64,000 nt of DNA from Pseudo-nitzschia pungens (taxonomy: Eukaryota > Bacillariophyta > Bacillariophyceae > Bacillariales > Bacillariaceae), in the NCBI GenBank assembly GCA_037355855.1, contig CM074764.1, forward strand, positions 2,294,001-2,358,000, in the 5' to 3' direction. The notes beneath the pieces are model-generated. The model was not told the DNA's origin and did no database searches. It saw only the letters and a program-made list of their open reading frames with translations. Shown piece after piece: positions 10,422 through 22,122 of the stretch; the stretch's first letter is position 1, and every line of letters begins with the position of its first letter. The translations under genes were made by a program, and so were the position numbers.

Positions 10422-12337
10422 GCGCCTGGAAGCCCCCAAAAACACCAAGCAACTCAAGATGTTCCTTGGAATGGTGAATTTTTACAGGGATATGTGGAAA
10501 CGGCGCTCCCACATCCTAGCCTCCCTCAACAAACTAGCAGGGAAAAAGGGCAAACTGAACTGGTACTGGGGTCCAGCAGAGCAGAAAGCTTTCATGGAGG
10601 CAAAACGGATGCTCGCAGAAGAAGCAAAGTTCGCATTCCCGGACTTTACAAAACCATTTCGTCTCTACTCAGACGCCAGTGACAGGCAACTGGGAGCAAC
10701 GGTATGCCAGGATGGCAAACCCCTTGGATTCTACACAAGGAAACTGAACTCAGTGCAGCTCAACTACACCGTTGGAGAAAAAGAACTCCTGGGCATAGTA
10801 GAAGGCCTAAAAGCATTCAAAGGAATCCTACGAGGACAAGATGTGATTATCCACACGGACCACCTCAACCTGCTCTACCAGCAGATGCCCACCCAAAGGA
10901 TGGTCCAGTGGAGGCTCCTTATGGAGGAGTTCCACCCAGTGGTCAAGCATGTCGCTGGCAAGGACAATGACGCAGCAGATGCGCTATCTCGACTGGACAT
11001 CACTGATGACCCAGCAGATACAGTAGAATGGCTACCACCAAATAAGCCCCTCACCTACGCGGGTGAGGAAGAGCACCTCCGGCAACTCCTGTTCCCACTT
11101 GGAGAAGAAACAACGGAAGACTTCCAGGGCAATAGTGCATTCCCACTTGCCCCGGACATGATCCAGTTCTACCAACAAAAGGACACGAAGATCACAAGTG
11201 CTCTGGAAAAAGACGAATGACTAACCACCAAAATGGTGGAAGGTTACAGCCTAATCCACAAAGAAGGGAAGATCCTGATTCCCGACAAACTCAAGGAAAG
11301 GGTCATGGAATGGTACCACACCATGCTGGTCCATCCTAGAGAAAAGAGAATGGAACAGAGCATATGCTCAGTGTTCACCTGGAAAGGCCTCAGAAAGGAT
11401 GTCCACGACCTCTGTAAACACTGTCACACGTGCCAGATGTTCAAAAAGAGTGGCCTGAAGAAGTATGGACTAGTACCGGAGAAAGCAGCTGAGGTTACCA
11501 AATGGCAGAGGGTCAATGTTGACCTCTGGGGACCTGCAACTGTCCACAATAAAAATGGTAAAGATTACCACATCCATGTCCTCACCATGGTGGACCCAGT
11601 GACCGGATGGTTTGAACTGGCCCACCTGAAGGACTCACCAAATGCAGCAGAAACTCAACGATTGTTGGACAGTACTTGGCTAGCAAGATATCCGTGCCCA
11701 AAGGAAATTGGCTTTGATGGTGTGAGTGAGTTCAAAGCAGAGTTTCAGGAGCTCTGTGATAACATGGGAATGAAAAGAAAGCCCAGTGGGGCTTGGAGTC
11801 CACAGTCCAACTCAGTATTGGAAAGGATCCATCAGGTGTTGAAAGACTGCCTATTGTCCTTCAACCTGGAGCAAAGGGACCTCCACGAAAAGGACCCCTT
11901 TGAGGAATTCACCACCAAAGCAGTGTATGCTATCAGAAGCGCCATCCACACCACCCTGGGGTACTCCCCGGCGCAATTGGTGTTTGGAAGGGACATGTTT
12001 ATGCCTGTGAACTTCCCAGTGGATTGGGAAGCAATCCAAGCAAGGAAACAAAAGAGTATCCACAAGAGCAACATCAGGGAGAACTGAAAGAGAATTCCCC
12101 ATGCCTATAAGGAAGGAGACTATGTCACCCTGGAAAGGAAGGGCATTATTCCAAAACTCTCCTTCCCACGGAAGGGACCTTACAAGGTGCTCAAGGCCCA
12201 TGATAATGGAACTGTAACTATCGAGACTGCTCCCTTTGTAACCGACCGGGTTAACATCAGGAGAGTGCATCCCTATTATTGCAGGGATAGCCCTGAACTG
12301 GAGAAGTAGCCACTCGTAACAGCCCCATGGAGGAGCA

Positions 12338-12657
12338 TGCCGTGCACCGGAATACAGTCACGAGTCCACTTGGGACTGGATAACAAAATAATATGTGAAT
12401 ATTGTATCCAGCCCAATTTTTTACAAGGATTATGAATATGTAACTGCTTTTCAGTCTAGATAGATGGAAGTGCCGTGCACTGGAATACAGTCACGAGTCC
12501 ATTCAGGACTGGATTAAGGATAAGGATAAAAAGAATTAGCGAGTCGACAGAATCGCCGATTCAGAGGGCTCTTAGAGCTGTAGCAAATAGACTAACCAAT
12601 AGAGCTCACAATTGCATATCACTACTATTCTATCACTAGTAGACCCGGGGTATGGCA
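12338..12657 (+). repeat. 3' LTR of Gypsy element
   Basis: Begins TGCCGTG directly after a purine-rich ATGGAGGAGCA tract that could prime plus-strand synthesis, and ends GGTATGGCA. It carries an internal near-duplicate of its own first 45 bp (from about 12473). Confidence 0.7.
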
Positions 12658-13060
12658 GGAAGATAAAGTAATTTATTTGGATGGATGGTCCAAATTTTGA
12701 TTCCAAGTGGAAGCTTTTAATTGAATAAAAATAAAATGGATGATGGACGGACATTCTGATTTTGTATTTTATATTCCAGGTGGAAGGCACAGATTACTGG
12801 TAGTTTGAATCAGCAATATCAGACAGCAGATGGATATAAACTGAAAAAGGTACTTACTACTTGACTCTCAACTACATACGTGAACTGCATATCAAATTTA
12901 AAAGTTGGAGAGTGATTGGAAGTGTACTTGATAAGTTGGTTAATCAGGTACACTTTTACTAGTGATATGCAGTAAATTATGAGAAGAAAAAAATTGACTG
13001 AGGGATTTTTTTTTAAATTTGGACCACACATGGAATATGAATCGCCAATTTTTAGTGATG

Positions 13061-13090
13061 GTGGCACACCCCTTCTAATTATGACCCCTG
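13061..13090 (-). repeat. Right 30-bp hAT-type TIR
   Basis: It pairs perfectly with the left TIR. The 8-bp target copy GTTCTAGT follows immediately. Confidence 0.85.
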
Positions 13091-13098
13091 GTTCTAGT

Positions 13099-14310
13099 AC
13101 CAGTATGATGTGAGGTCCATTTCGTCCGTGCTTGGTCCATCAACATACCAGAGTACCTACTCTACCTACTATATGATGTACTTGTATGGTACGTACATAC
13201 GCATTGTTTGGATGTGATATTCGGACATGGGTTGAATCCACACTTTCTAAAAAGACGAATATACACTTTTTAAACTTTGGTACTAAAATACTTACGCTAC
13301 ATAGGGAAACTACTATATAAAAAAATATCATCCACCGCACCAATTCTTCTTTTTTGTCACAGGTGGGTGCAACATACTCAGCTGTTTGGAGGGTGCTGAA
13401 AGATCATGTAGATTTGTACTGAGATTTGAGTTTCTTAATCGTTTGATTACATTGTTAATGCTAAATCCAAATTAGATTACTGAGATGATTATTCCGGTGA
13501 TGTATATTTGATCATTTCTTCTCTTGCGTGCTTTATAGTGTGGTTGTTCACTTGATTCTCTTCTTCTTTATTGTTGCTGACAATTCACTTTTAATTCTCT
13601 TTCTTTGCTGATCACCACTCACCGGTCTTTCTCTATTTGAGTAAGTGGTAAACCTTAATGTCTCATGTCTCTAGTCCCGGTCATTCTCATTCCTGGTCCA
13701 TATTCAATAGTCTTGTTCAACAGTCTTACAAAGCATATCATACGTGCATATTACTGTATGTCTGAATAGTATCATGTCCAAACACACTGGTCTGGGTCAA
13801 AAGAATGGCAATCACTGGATCTGTCAGTTGTCCATGTGAAAGACGGTTGAATGTACTATTCCAATTGATTTGCTCTGTGTTACTGGTTGCTGGCATTTCT
13901 TGTTTCGGCACTATCGCTTAAACCAATTGTTGGAACAATCATCCAATCTCCTGATTGGTTCTCCATGCTTGGTCCAGATTGCCCCACTTGGCATCTTTGG
14001 TTTTTTAGCATGCTCATTTGGCTCTGTTGCAACGGTCACACCTCCAGGCAACAACAAATCGATCCATTGGTTTGATTGGACTCTGCTTACTTGTCATTTG
14101 GTCCTTCTTTTTGGTCCTACTTTTCGGAAGTGGGTTCCCACTTGCTCCTGCTGGTGATCAGGCTGAGACTTGATGGAGCCACCATCCTGCTCTGTTTCAT
14201 AAACACTTGAGTGGGTCTGTCGTAGTGCCCCGGTCTGGTCTGTTCAGCTGTGAGTCCCATTTACATCACTTTGGGCCTCCGGGGAGAGTACTGGCAAAGC
14301 ACCATGGGGA
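13099..14310. other. No gene seen
   Basis: AT-rich, mixed sequence with several short ORFs (for example 13870-14157, 95 codons) that show no recognisable protein features. It separates the hAT-like element from the next transposon. Confidence 0.4.
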
Positions 14311-16200
14311 CATCTGAAAACTGTTTTGCAACCCATTGCGACCCATTGTGAACCCAACGCGACCATTTCCTGAGAAACGCGACCCAATTTTTTATTTCAC
14401 AACCTTTTTTCCAATATTCTCAACCATTTTTCTCCCTTTTCTCGACCCCCCCCCCACTTTTTGAGAAAAATGTTTTGATCCAGACCCTGATAACCACTCA
14501 CTCATCATATTTTCATTCCATTTGACATGTTGGACTCAATAAACCAAGTAATATCCAATCAGATTTTTTCAATCACACAAAAGTTCTTTTTACTTCATAC
14601 AGTAGTAAAATCACTCACGTTGGCTAGAACTGGCACCTTCCTTTTTTCAGTGCTGTCACATCACATACCCCGGCTTCAAAGTCACACCTATTTTTGCAGC
14701 AGTGTCACCATACCACCTCTCTCTTTTGCATCACATTAAAAAAAATTTCAAACACATGTTTGATATTGACCATGCCGAAAGCTTCCTCCAACCCAAGGCA
14801 CTTTGCTGATGCTCCCAAAATACCCAAGACATTCCACTGTCGCAACTGCATTGCCACCGGAAGAAGAAGAAAATCACAATCATTCAAGGGGTACAAACAA
14901 GAACTGAGCTACAATTTCACCTATCAGTATGTATCTCAAGGGCTCTCAAAGCATCTTTATTTCAATAGTGACTGCCAGACCTATTATCATGAGACTGATC
15001 TTATGGATTTCATTTCTTCCGTGAAAGAAGAAACTACCCTTCCTTCGATTCGACACACACCATCACAGTATGGACTGACAATGACACGGAATGGACCACA
15101 AATCCCTCCATCCCTTGCCACAATTGACACCTCCGCAACAGCAAATACTAGTATTCACTCCTCACTCAACAGTCAAGTGATTGCCAATGTACTCATCCCA
15201 CCCATGGACAGGCAGGCAATTGAATCACAAATGGCTGAAAATGAACAAACAAACTCAATCTTTCCTGATAATGCCACTGACAATTTCGATCATGCTAGTG
15301 ATGTCAGTGAGGTTGGTGATGCCATCTCCAATATCGAAATCTTTAAATGCTCCACCATTTCCATAAATGAAAGAGAAGAAGTGTTCCGGAATCACACTTT
15401 GTTCCCACCCTGTCCAGAACTGATTGCCGAAATCAACCTCCTCAATATCATAACACAACACAAGCTACCTCTATCCACTTTTCAAATCATTTTCAACTGG
15501 GCAAAAGACAGCAATAATCTTCCCGGTTTCAATTTCAATGTCACACCAACAAGGAAACGTGATGCTATTTTTCAAGAAATAAAAAGAAACCTTGTTGTAT
15601 CTTCCAAACCAAAATTTGAGCCCAAAATTGTGAATTGGCTTCCCAACAACAAACCCACCCAAATCTATGTCTGCCCTTTTCTGGATGCTTTGCACTCCCT
15701 CTTGTCAAATCCAGATTTGATGTCAGAAGAAAATCTGTCATTCCCCAACAGCAATACCCTTCTGTCACCAGAGCATTTCCCGGTTCAAACTGAATCTTGT
15801 CCCATCACTGAGTTGCATCATGGATCATGGTGGTCCAATTCCTGGAGATCCCTCTGCAGAGAAGAATATTCCGAAATCCTTGTTCCATCATCTTTTACAT
15901 GGACAGAATCAACTTGGATGCTCATGGAAGGCTATCACTGACTCCACTCAACATGACCTTAGGCATATTCAACATCGAAACAAGGAAGAGGGCCAAAGCC
16001 TGGGCAACAATCTATTTTCATCCCGACTCCGATTTGGAGAGCATCCACCATTCAAGAAAACCATCTCTGAAAGAATCAATCCAAAACCTCCACAATGCTC
16101 TTGAAGTGGCACTCCGATCTTTCATAGAAGCATGTGAGTCCACCCATGAAGGCATCCAATGGAATTTTCTCCCTTCCGCGGGCCAGTTATGGAAAGACAA
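14310..16200 (+). mobile_element. Decayed DNA transposon carrying a Plavaka/CACTA-like gene
   Basis: The left limit is where homology with the second copy (35101-35855, antisense) begins, near CTGAAAACTGTTT. The two copies share about 450 bp of leader and the first 85 or so codons. The right limit is where LTR sequence of another family takes over. I could not find TIRs. Confidence 0.5.
14772..16200 (+). pseudogene. Transposase-like gene, frameshifted and 3'-truncated
   Basis: The start MPKASSNPRHF is shared with the antisense copy at 35371. The N-terminus has a C-x2-C pair (HCRNCI) and a basic run. The middle contains ELIAEINLLNIITQHKLP, and the end contains ITELHHGSWW followed, in another frame, by IIFYMDRINLDAHGRLSL and TPLNMTLGIFN. 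The last three blocks resemble, from memory, Plavaka/CACTA-type transposases, in which the IIFYxD aspartate is part of the catalytic core. A single-base loss around 15885-15892 explains the change of frame. Coding sequence stops near 16200 at a foreign LTR. Family assignment is tentative. Confidence 0.5.
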
Positions 16201-16747
16201 ATTAATAATTAACCGAATCCCACATGGGATTCAAGTCGATATATAAGATATCCATGTACGGATATCTCGTATGTATGAATAGGCATGCAGAAGGAAGCAA
16301 TAGCATGATTAAGGTTACATATGGAATATATGTTATATACAGGGATGTAGATTATATGAAGAGGTCCCGATGACATCATCGCTCATTATTTCCTAGCTTT
16401 AATTTGAATCCCATCTTGTAAAGTAAAATAACACACAATTATTCATACTACTCCGAATTTCTACCTTAGAGTGTTACATATGGTAGACATGTATGTATAT
16501 TCTGTATATATACACATACAATCTGATACTGATTGGATATTCAAGTATCAGGGACACATATCAAGAGTCTTATGACTCGCTGATAATCCTCAACTGCTCA
16601 TTCATCCTATACTCAAGAAATCATTCCCATCTTGTAAAGTGTTCAACCATTCACAATTTCTTTAATCACACCAATTTTATAATCATTCATCTTTAAAATA
16701 CCTCTATCCCGTATCACTCCAACTAATTCTACAGTAGAGTGTTACAG
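16200..16747 (+). repeat. Two adjacent orphan LTR fragments of the gag-only family
   Basis: 16200-16478 ends ACCTTAGAGTGTTACA and 16472-16747 ends GTAGAGTGTTACA. Both match the 3' half of the LTRs at 48586-48925 and 51385-51724, including ACTCAAGAAATCATTCCCAT. They point rightward, so they do not belong to the antisense gag next door. Confidence 0.65.
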
Positions 16748-17322
16748 GTGAAGGGGTTGCGCACGGTCGGTTCTGTGACCATTGTATCCGTGCATTCTGG
16801 TTTGGTTGTTTCCACAGAGTGCAGCTTGTGATCAGCTTGATCTGGAAGCACATCAGATTTGTAGTGTGGGTTGAGGTAGCGCCGTCTGCGTGCAGATCTG
16901 GGCGCCGCGCTGCTCATTGGGGAAAGTAGGTAGTTGAGGCCTCGCTTTCGATAGTGTAGTATTCCATGGTTAGTCTGTGCGTACGAGTACACCAGTATTC
17001 TAACATGATGACTGGTGCGGCACTTGCAATGGTCGTGAATTCGTGTTTTACGCTTTGGGCTGCGTTTGCACTTGAGCTTGGTGGTAAGGGTGTGATATCC
17101 GGCATTGAGTAGGTACAGTGGAATGCTCAGGGTCAGTATTACCGGGTAGAGTCATTCTGCTGGAAGATTTCTCTGGACCAGGTCTAGAAGAAGACAATAG
17201 CTTACTTTGGTGAGGGCTAGGATACACTGCCGAGTTGCTGGAGCTAGTATGAGTGCGTCCAGTGTACTAAGACAGTACCAGAGGTTGAACCATTGTCTCC
17301 ACCAGATACCACACCATGCCAG
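16748..17322 (-). other. Sequence downstream of the orphan gag, no intact gene
   Basis: Short antisense frames (16729-16992, 16914-17105) show no Copia pol motifs. This is probably 3' leader or decayed element DNA. Confidence 0.35.
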
Positions 17323-18441
17323 TCACAAGCTCTCCATCTTCTCGTTACAATGCTGCAATATTGCCATTAGTTGCAGTCGTTGCACTGCTGGGTCTGCCTT
17401 GTCATCATAGTACATGGCTGTCATGGCTGTCCGTCCAGTCATCGCAGTGCTTGCAACTGAGGCCATTCCTGAGATTTGTGCTGGGACTCTGAGTTGAGCT
17501 AGGTTAATGGTTGAGTTTTGAACGTTGGTAGCGGTTCTGCTGATATCGCTACTGGGGATTCCACTTTTAGGTGTTTGATCAGGGATCCACCTGCCATTCA
17601 GCCCTGGGTTTGGGTCATATGTGTATGGCTTCCAATCCACTATGCGCTTTCCATTTTCTCCATGCTCTGGTGGTCTCCACTTGCGGGGAATTTGGTGGCG
17701 CTGTTTCCCTCCTCTTGGATGCTTGACTCTATTGGTGTTAATTCGTGCTTGATCCTTTGGTTCTGGACAGTCTTTAACCAAGTGGTCGCCACCACAGTTG
17801 AAGCAGGCTCCACTGGGCCAGGTCATTGCCATTGATGGAGTGCTTCCCACGGGCAGACAGAAGTCTGTTGGTTGACCAAGGATTGTCAAACTCTGCTGGG
17901 GTGCATTCAATTGTGAGGCGTTAGCAACAAAGGTGGACTTGCTTGGTGCTTTCTGTAGTACCTCATCCCACTTTCCTTCCTTTGCCAGATCTTTGTAGGC
18001 AGCATTTGCGTACTCAAGGATGTACTTGGCAGAGTCCATGTCGTTAACTAGGACCTGCGCTCCACTTTGGCACATTGCTTCCGGATAGTTTGGGTTCAAT
18101 TGAGTGTGAATCGCTGCTGCTTTACGTTGACTTTCCAGGACTTCGAACTGGGTATTGAATTCATCAACACTGGTGGTGGTAAACACTTGGAGAAGGTTGC
18201 TTACTGATTCATCTGGTAGATCACCAACGTGTTTGAGTTCTTTGATGCTGTTAAAGATAGACTTGAAGATGTTTACCACCTTGGTGATATCTTCTCCCTT
18301 GCAGTCATTCTTGATCTTGTAGGTCTCGAGGATATGGATTATGGACTCCAGCAGGCTTGTCGCTTCACCTGTGGTGCTGACTTCATCCAGTAAGAGCTTG
18401 AGGAACAGTTGTCCCCCTTGTTCTGCAGGACTAAACTCCAT
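17323..18441 (-). CDS. Copia-type gag with a CCHC zinc knuckle (orphan)
   Basis: 372 residues from MEFSPAEQGG to TAA. The N-terminal 200 residues are helical and resemble Copia gag capsid regions; the nucleocapsid knuckle CFNCGGDHLVKDC (C-x2-C-x4-H-x4-C) follows near 17760-17800, then a basic Gln/Arg/Pro tail. No protease, integrase or RT follows: 16748-17322 has only short disjoint frames. No LTR in the matching orientation is visible. It may be a fragment of a gag-only or truncated Copia element. It is not the same gag family as those at 8955 or 49197. Confidence 0.6.
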   Translation of the reverse strand: MEFSPAEQGGQLFLKLLLDEVSTTGEATSLLESIIHILETYKIKNDCKGEDITKVVNIFKSIFNSIKELKHVGDLPDESVSNLLQVFTTTSVDEFNTQFEVLESQRKAAAIHTQLNPNYPEAMCQSGAQVLVNDMDSAKYILEYANAAYKDLAKEGKWDEVLQKAPSKSTFVANASQLNAPQQSLTILGQPTDFCLPVGSTPSMAMTWPSGACFNCGGDHLVKDCPEPKDQARINTNRVKHPRGGKQRHQIPRKWRPPEHGENGKRIVDWKPYTYDPNPGLNGRWIPDQTPKSGIPSSDISRTATNVQNSTINLAQLRVPAQISGMASVASTAMTGRTAMTAMYYDDKADPAVQRLQLMAILQHCNEKMESL

Positions 18442-18872
18442 CCATTTGGAATGAACTGTGACTTGACTAATTAGTATCTACGTTATTAGCTTGTTTCTTT
18501 CACTTTTTCACATGTACACTAAGATATGCCAATTTCACTTCAACCACGTCATCCCCGTGCGGAATGTTATGTCAGTCACGATTTGTTTGATTCGTGGGTC
18601 GCAGGGCAGCAGCCAATGCTTGGTTGCGTTGCCTGCCACGCCCATGCCTTCTGTTGTTCAGCAACAAAGCACTCGACATTTTTTCATTAAAAAGATCTCG
18701 CAGCTGTAAAATTCATCGGCGGATTATAATTCGAAGTCAATCGAACCAACCAACGTTGTCGAAATTGGAATTATTGCGATGCAACAGCAACAGCAACAGC
18801 AACAACCGCAATAGGCAGATCAGCGGGATTCATTGATTGATTCATTGAAACATTGATTCATTCATTCATTCC
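18442..18872. other. No gene seen; 3' flank of the CUE-domain gene
   Basis: Mixed sequence with CAGCAA and ATTGATTC microsatellites near 18780-18870. The 3' untranslated region of the next gene should lie in its right part. Confidence 0.4.
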
Positions 18873-20253
18873 CTAGTCCTGAACCCCAAAGGTCCCCTGC
18901 TTGGTCATCTTTCGATCTCGCTGTCGGTTGACACGGTTGTCCGACTTGGGTTTGGTTCGTGGTTTCTTTTTGTTTGCACTGTTCGTGTTGTTGTTCTTGT
19001 TGTTATTTCCTCCGGAACCAGCATTGTTGTTCTTGTTGTTGTTGTTCTTATTGCCTCCCGGACCCTTTTTCTTGTTTGCATTATTGTTGCTGGTGTTGTT
19101 GCTGCTGCTGCTGCTGCTGCTGCTGTTGTTGTTGTTCGCTTTTGTTGGTTGCCGGTTCGTGTCGTGATTCTTTTTCTTTCGGACGCCACCCGGCTTTCGA
19201 ACAATCCTTCCGTCTTCGCCAACGATTCGTCCTCCCTTGATTTTGTCGGGACCCCACTGTTTCTGGGTACCACCGTTTTCCTCGGGGTCGTCGTCGTCGT
19301 TACCTCTGTTGTTGCCCTTGCCCCGGCCCTTGTCGTTGGTGAGACGGTTCGTGTTGCGGTTGGATTCCCAAAAGGAGGCATCCGATTCGTCCTCCCGGAC
19401 GATCTTGTTGTAGAGCTTGACCTGCTCGAACGTCATGGCATTGGCATTGACATTCCCGGCACCGGATTGATCCGCGGTGAATCCGTCGTCGATTGCTCCG
19501 AGCTTGACGTCTGCGTCGTCGTATTGATCGTCGTAGTCGTCGTCGTACTCGTTCATGGCGCGGCGCAGTTTCTTTCTGAGTTTTTGCTGGCGGAGTTCCT
19601 TGCGGCCGAGGGTTTGTTTTGCCGTTTGCTGCTGCTTTTGCTTTTGCTGTTTTGGATTTGCCTCGGAGGTGGCAACGGAAGAGGCGGATGCTCCCCTCGC
19701 GCCCGCACCTTGCCCCGCCCCGGACGACGAGGCCGACGACGAGGCCACCACGAGAGCCTCGTATTCGGCAATCTTTTGTCGCTCGTCCCGGGCCACGCGT
19801 TCCTTGACATCGGCCCGGGCCTGTCGCGCGCTGGCTTGCTCCTCGGCGGCGGTCTGGTAGGCCCTGAATTCCCGCTTGCGGCGGGGCAATTTCTTGTCCA
19901 GCACCCGGAGGGCTTTCGGGTAGTTGCTCGGATCGTCGTCCAGGAGCGCAGCCACCGTGGCTTCCGTGTCGCCCCCGTGGATCCCGAGGGCGACCTCCAC
20001 GAATCCCTCCCCGAAGTGGGGGAGAATCTGCAGGACCTGTTGGATGCGGCGGTCCAGCTCGGTGTCGGCGGGATTGGTGGCGGTTTTCGTCGATGACGAC
20101 GAGAATGAAAACGACGACGACGTTGTTGCTTGCTGCTGCTGCTGCTGCGATCGAGCAGCACGAGGTGTCTCCGAAGCCATGGACGAGGGCTGGGACCGGG
20201 CCGATGCTAGCATGCTGACAATGTACTCGCGTTGCTGCGCTCGTTCCAGGGCA

Positions 20254-20284
<31 letters not shown>

Positions 20285-21332
20285 TATTATTAGTATTAGT
20301 ATTAGTAGTAGTATTTTTATTTTGAAGAGTCGGTTTGCGGCCCGCGATGCGAAGCGATTCCTCCAGGGTCCTTCCCAGGGGTTCCGACGAAGCCTGCCAC
20401 GCCTGCAGGTCCCTCAGGCAATCGGTGGATTCTTCCTCCATAGCGCGAATGGCTTCCAGCAGGGACTCTTCGACACACACGGTGGCCGACGACGACGACG
20501 ACGACGACGACGACAACGACGAAACATACTCCCCGCCGGGAGTATTTGGACGTGCCGCCAGAACCAAGCCGTCCAGGAGCAACCGGGAGAGGCACGCCAG
20601 CACCGTTTTCTTGTGGTGTTGTATGCTTGTCCCGGTAGTGCTCGCGGTAGCCGCCGATCGGTGCTGCTGCTTTCGCTCGGCCACGACGAGTCGATCGTAC
20701 ACGGATGCCAGCGCCGAAACCCACGAAGGATCGTACACCAGGCCGCAGAGACGGCTGCGGCTCGTGCCGCACGCGGCGTCGTCGTCGTCGTCGTCTCGAA
20801 ACGGTGCCCCCACCAGTCCGGCCACCGATCGAACCGCCAGTGCCAGATCTTCGAGGCCGATGTCACCGTCGCCGTCGCTATTGGAATTGCCACCGCGATG
20901 ATTGCCGTTGGGATTGCCTCCGCTGGGCCCGTTGCCACTCCTGCCCGCACCCGAGGACGGGCGGCGGCCCTTGTCGAATCCACCGACCAGCGCCTGAAGT
21001 GCCCGCAGCAGATTGGCAAAGACCGGTCGCAGCAGCTCGTCGGGAATGCGCGCAATCAGCTGCCGGTAGGCGATCGACACGGGATCGGTTTCGTTGTGAT
21101 TGCAATTGGGATTGCAATTGGGATTGGGATTGCAATTGGGATTGCCGTGCTCGGAAGGCTCCCGGATCCGAAAGAGCAACAATCCCAATCGATAAAACTG
21201 CTGGAGGGAGGGCAACCGGGGTTGTCGAAGATTCGAATGCGAGTGCGAGTGCGAGTGCGAATTCGGATTCGTCAGCCCTTCCAGGTCGGAAACGAGTTGC
21301 TGCGCAACCGCTACGGAATTTGTGGTGTCCAT
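18873..21332 (-). CDS. ASCC2: CUE-domain protein, ASCC2/Cue3-like
   Basis: ASCC2 (Cue3 in yeast) is a ubiquitin-binding subunit of the complex that splits collided ribosomes (RQT/ASCC). The 819-residue frame runs ATG to TAG without introns. The key evidence is a CUE domain at about 424-466, with ILPHFGEGF and a C-terminal LLDDD, matching the LP-x-GEGF form of ASCC2. Upstream, residues 85-330 are helical and could be the N-terminal helicase-binding region. Downstream, an acidic EYDDDYDDQYDD patch and a basic tail ending NRVNRQRDRKMTKQG recall the ASCC2 C-terminus. Long Asp, Ser, Gln and Asn runs separate the parts, as is common in diatom proteins. A different CUE protein is possible, since identity rests mostly on the CUE and tail. 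It lies between mobile elements yet looks intact. Confidence 0.65.
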
Positions 21333-22122
21333 TGTTGTGTTTGTCTCGTAGTCGTAGTCGTAGTCGTATTTGCGTTGCGTTGTCGTCGATTTTTGGCGTT
21401 CTCGTTTATTTGTGACCGAACCGTAGCACCGAAAACAAAACGACGAAGGCTTCTTCTTTTACGGTAATTCAAGAACCAGCAACCAGCAAAGAGCAACCAG
21501 CAACCAGCAACCAGCAAACAGTAGTCAATCTCTCGTGGGAATGTCGATTGTGTCGTCGCTCCGCCGGCACGGTATTGTTTTGCACCCGATTGCGAGAAGG
21601 GGTCCTTGCTTTATTTCCAGCTGGCGTCGAACTGAAACGATCGAAAGAGGCAATGAAGAAGTGACCGAACGCTTGGTTTCGATTTTCGATGTTGCCTGGT
21701 TTGGTGTTTGTTGGTCGTGTTGTTGTGCTTGATGTTCGGTGTGTACGGTAACCTTACTGTGATGGTACCGTAACTACACAATATGCAACTAAAAGTATGA
21801 GTACCAGAAAACACGTACAAATCCTACGTAGGCTCATAAGGCGCGCAAAGCTCATTTGGTTACATTCTCTCACTCAGATGGGTGTCAGCGATGCCTAAGA
21901 CCGTCTAACGCATCACAAAAATATTTCGAAGTCGTGATAAAAATTGACATCGATTCTTTTTTTAAATGTTATCTGATTTTACTTGACATCTCGTCGGCCA
22001 ATCTGAAGAGCAGATCCACAGACCGACAAGGGTAACAACAATAAACTTGAAATAATTAAACCTGCCTTATCAGCAACAACAGGGGTACTTCCCCTATCTG
22101 ACAAACAGCAATCAGCAGCGCC
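21333..22122. other. 5' flank of the CUE-domain gene and 3' flank of the recombinase; no gene seen
   Basis: Begins with a GTAGTC repeat just upstream of the CUE-domain start (21340-21368) and an AACCAGC repeat (21474-21516). No coding frame is recognisable. Confidence 0.4.

Larger units (their letters stand above)
7589..12309 (+). pseudogene. Gypsy pol (protease, RT, RNase H, integrase), broken
   Basis: The frame continues directly from gag: the gag TGA is followed at once by ATG. Visible parts in order: aspartic protease LLDSGCSKS near 7690; reverse transcriptase with LDLSQGYYTI and the YIDDIL active site near 8763; RNase H with LYSDASDRQLGA near 10672 and ADALSRLD near 10980; integrase zinc region with H...H and CKHCHTC near 11415-11440, catalytic core starting VDLWGP near 11517, and a C-terminal chromodomain-less tail ending TAG. 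In-frame TGAs lie at 8528, 11218 and 12085. The first falls in the RT motif PLP-x-I, where Arg is usual, so CGA to TGA explains it. A foreign gag-LTR fragment at 8955-10421 splits RT from its thumb. It cannot make active enzyme. Confidence 0.8.
5211..12657 (+). mobile_element. Ty3/Gypsy LTR retrotransposon, defective
   Basis: Homologous LTR sequence lies at both ends and gag, protease, RT, RNase H and integrase follow in Gypsy order. The left LTR lacks roughly the first 80 bp of the right one, and I find no matching target duplication, so the left end is truncated or rearranged. Five in-frame TGA codons and one foreign insertion (8955-10421) break the coding region, but I see no frameshift, so decay is unusual in kind. 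The element sits inside the hAT-like TIR pair. Confidence 0.85.
5128..13090. mobile_element. hAT-like non-autonomous element carrying nested retrotransposons
   Basis: Perfect 30-bp terminal inverted repeats beginning CAGGGGTCATAATTAG lie at 5128-5157 and 13061-13090. They are flanked by the same 8 bp, GTTCTAGT (5120-5127 and 13091-13098). An 8-bp duplication with CAGGGG-type ends is the hallmark of the hAT superfamily. Only about 80 bp on the left and 400 bp on the right (12658-13060) seem to be original element sequence, with no transposase frame. The rest is a Gypsy element inserted later and itself interrupted. The original carrier would have been a MITE-sized element of about 0.5 kb. Confidence 0.8.

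Noticed and set aside
13870..14157. 95-codon ORF with Leu/Phe-rich sequence
   Set aside because: No recognisable motif and no second copy; length within chance.
16200..18441. LTRs at 16200-16747 and antisense gag as one element
   Set aside because: LTR orientation is opposite to gag, and the gag belongs to another family.
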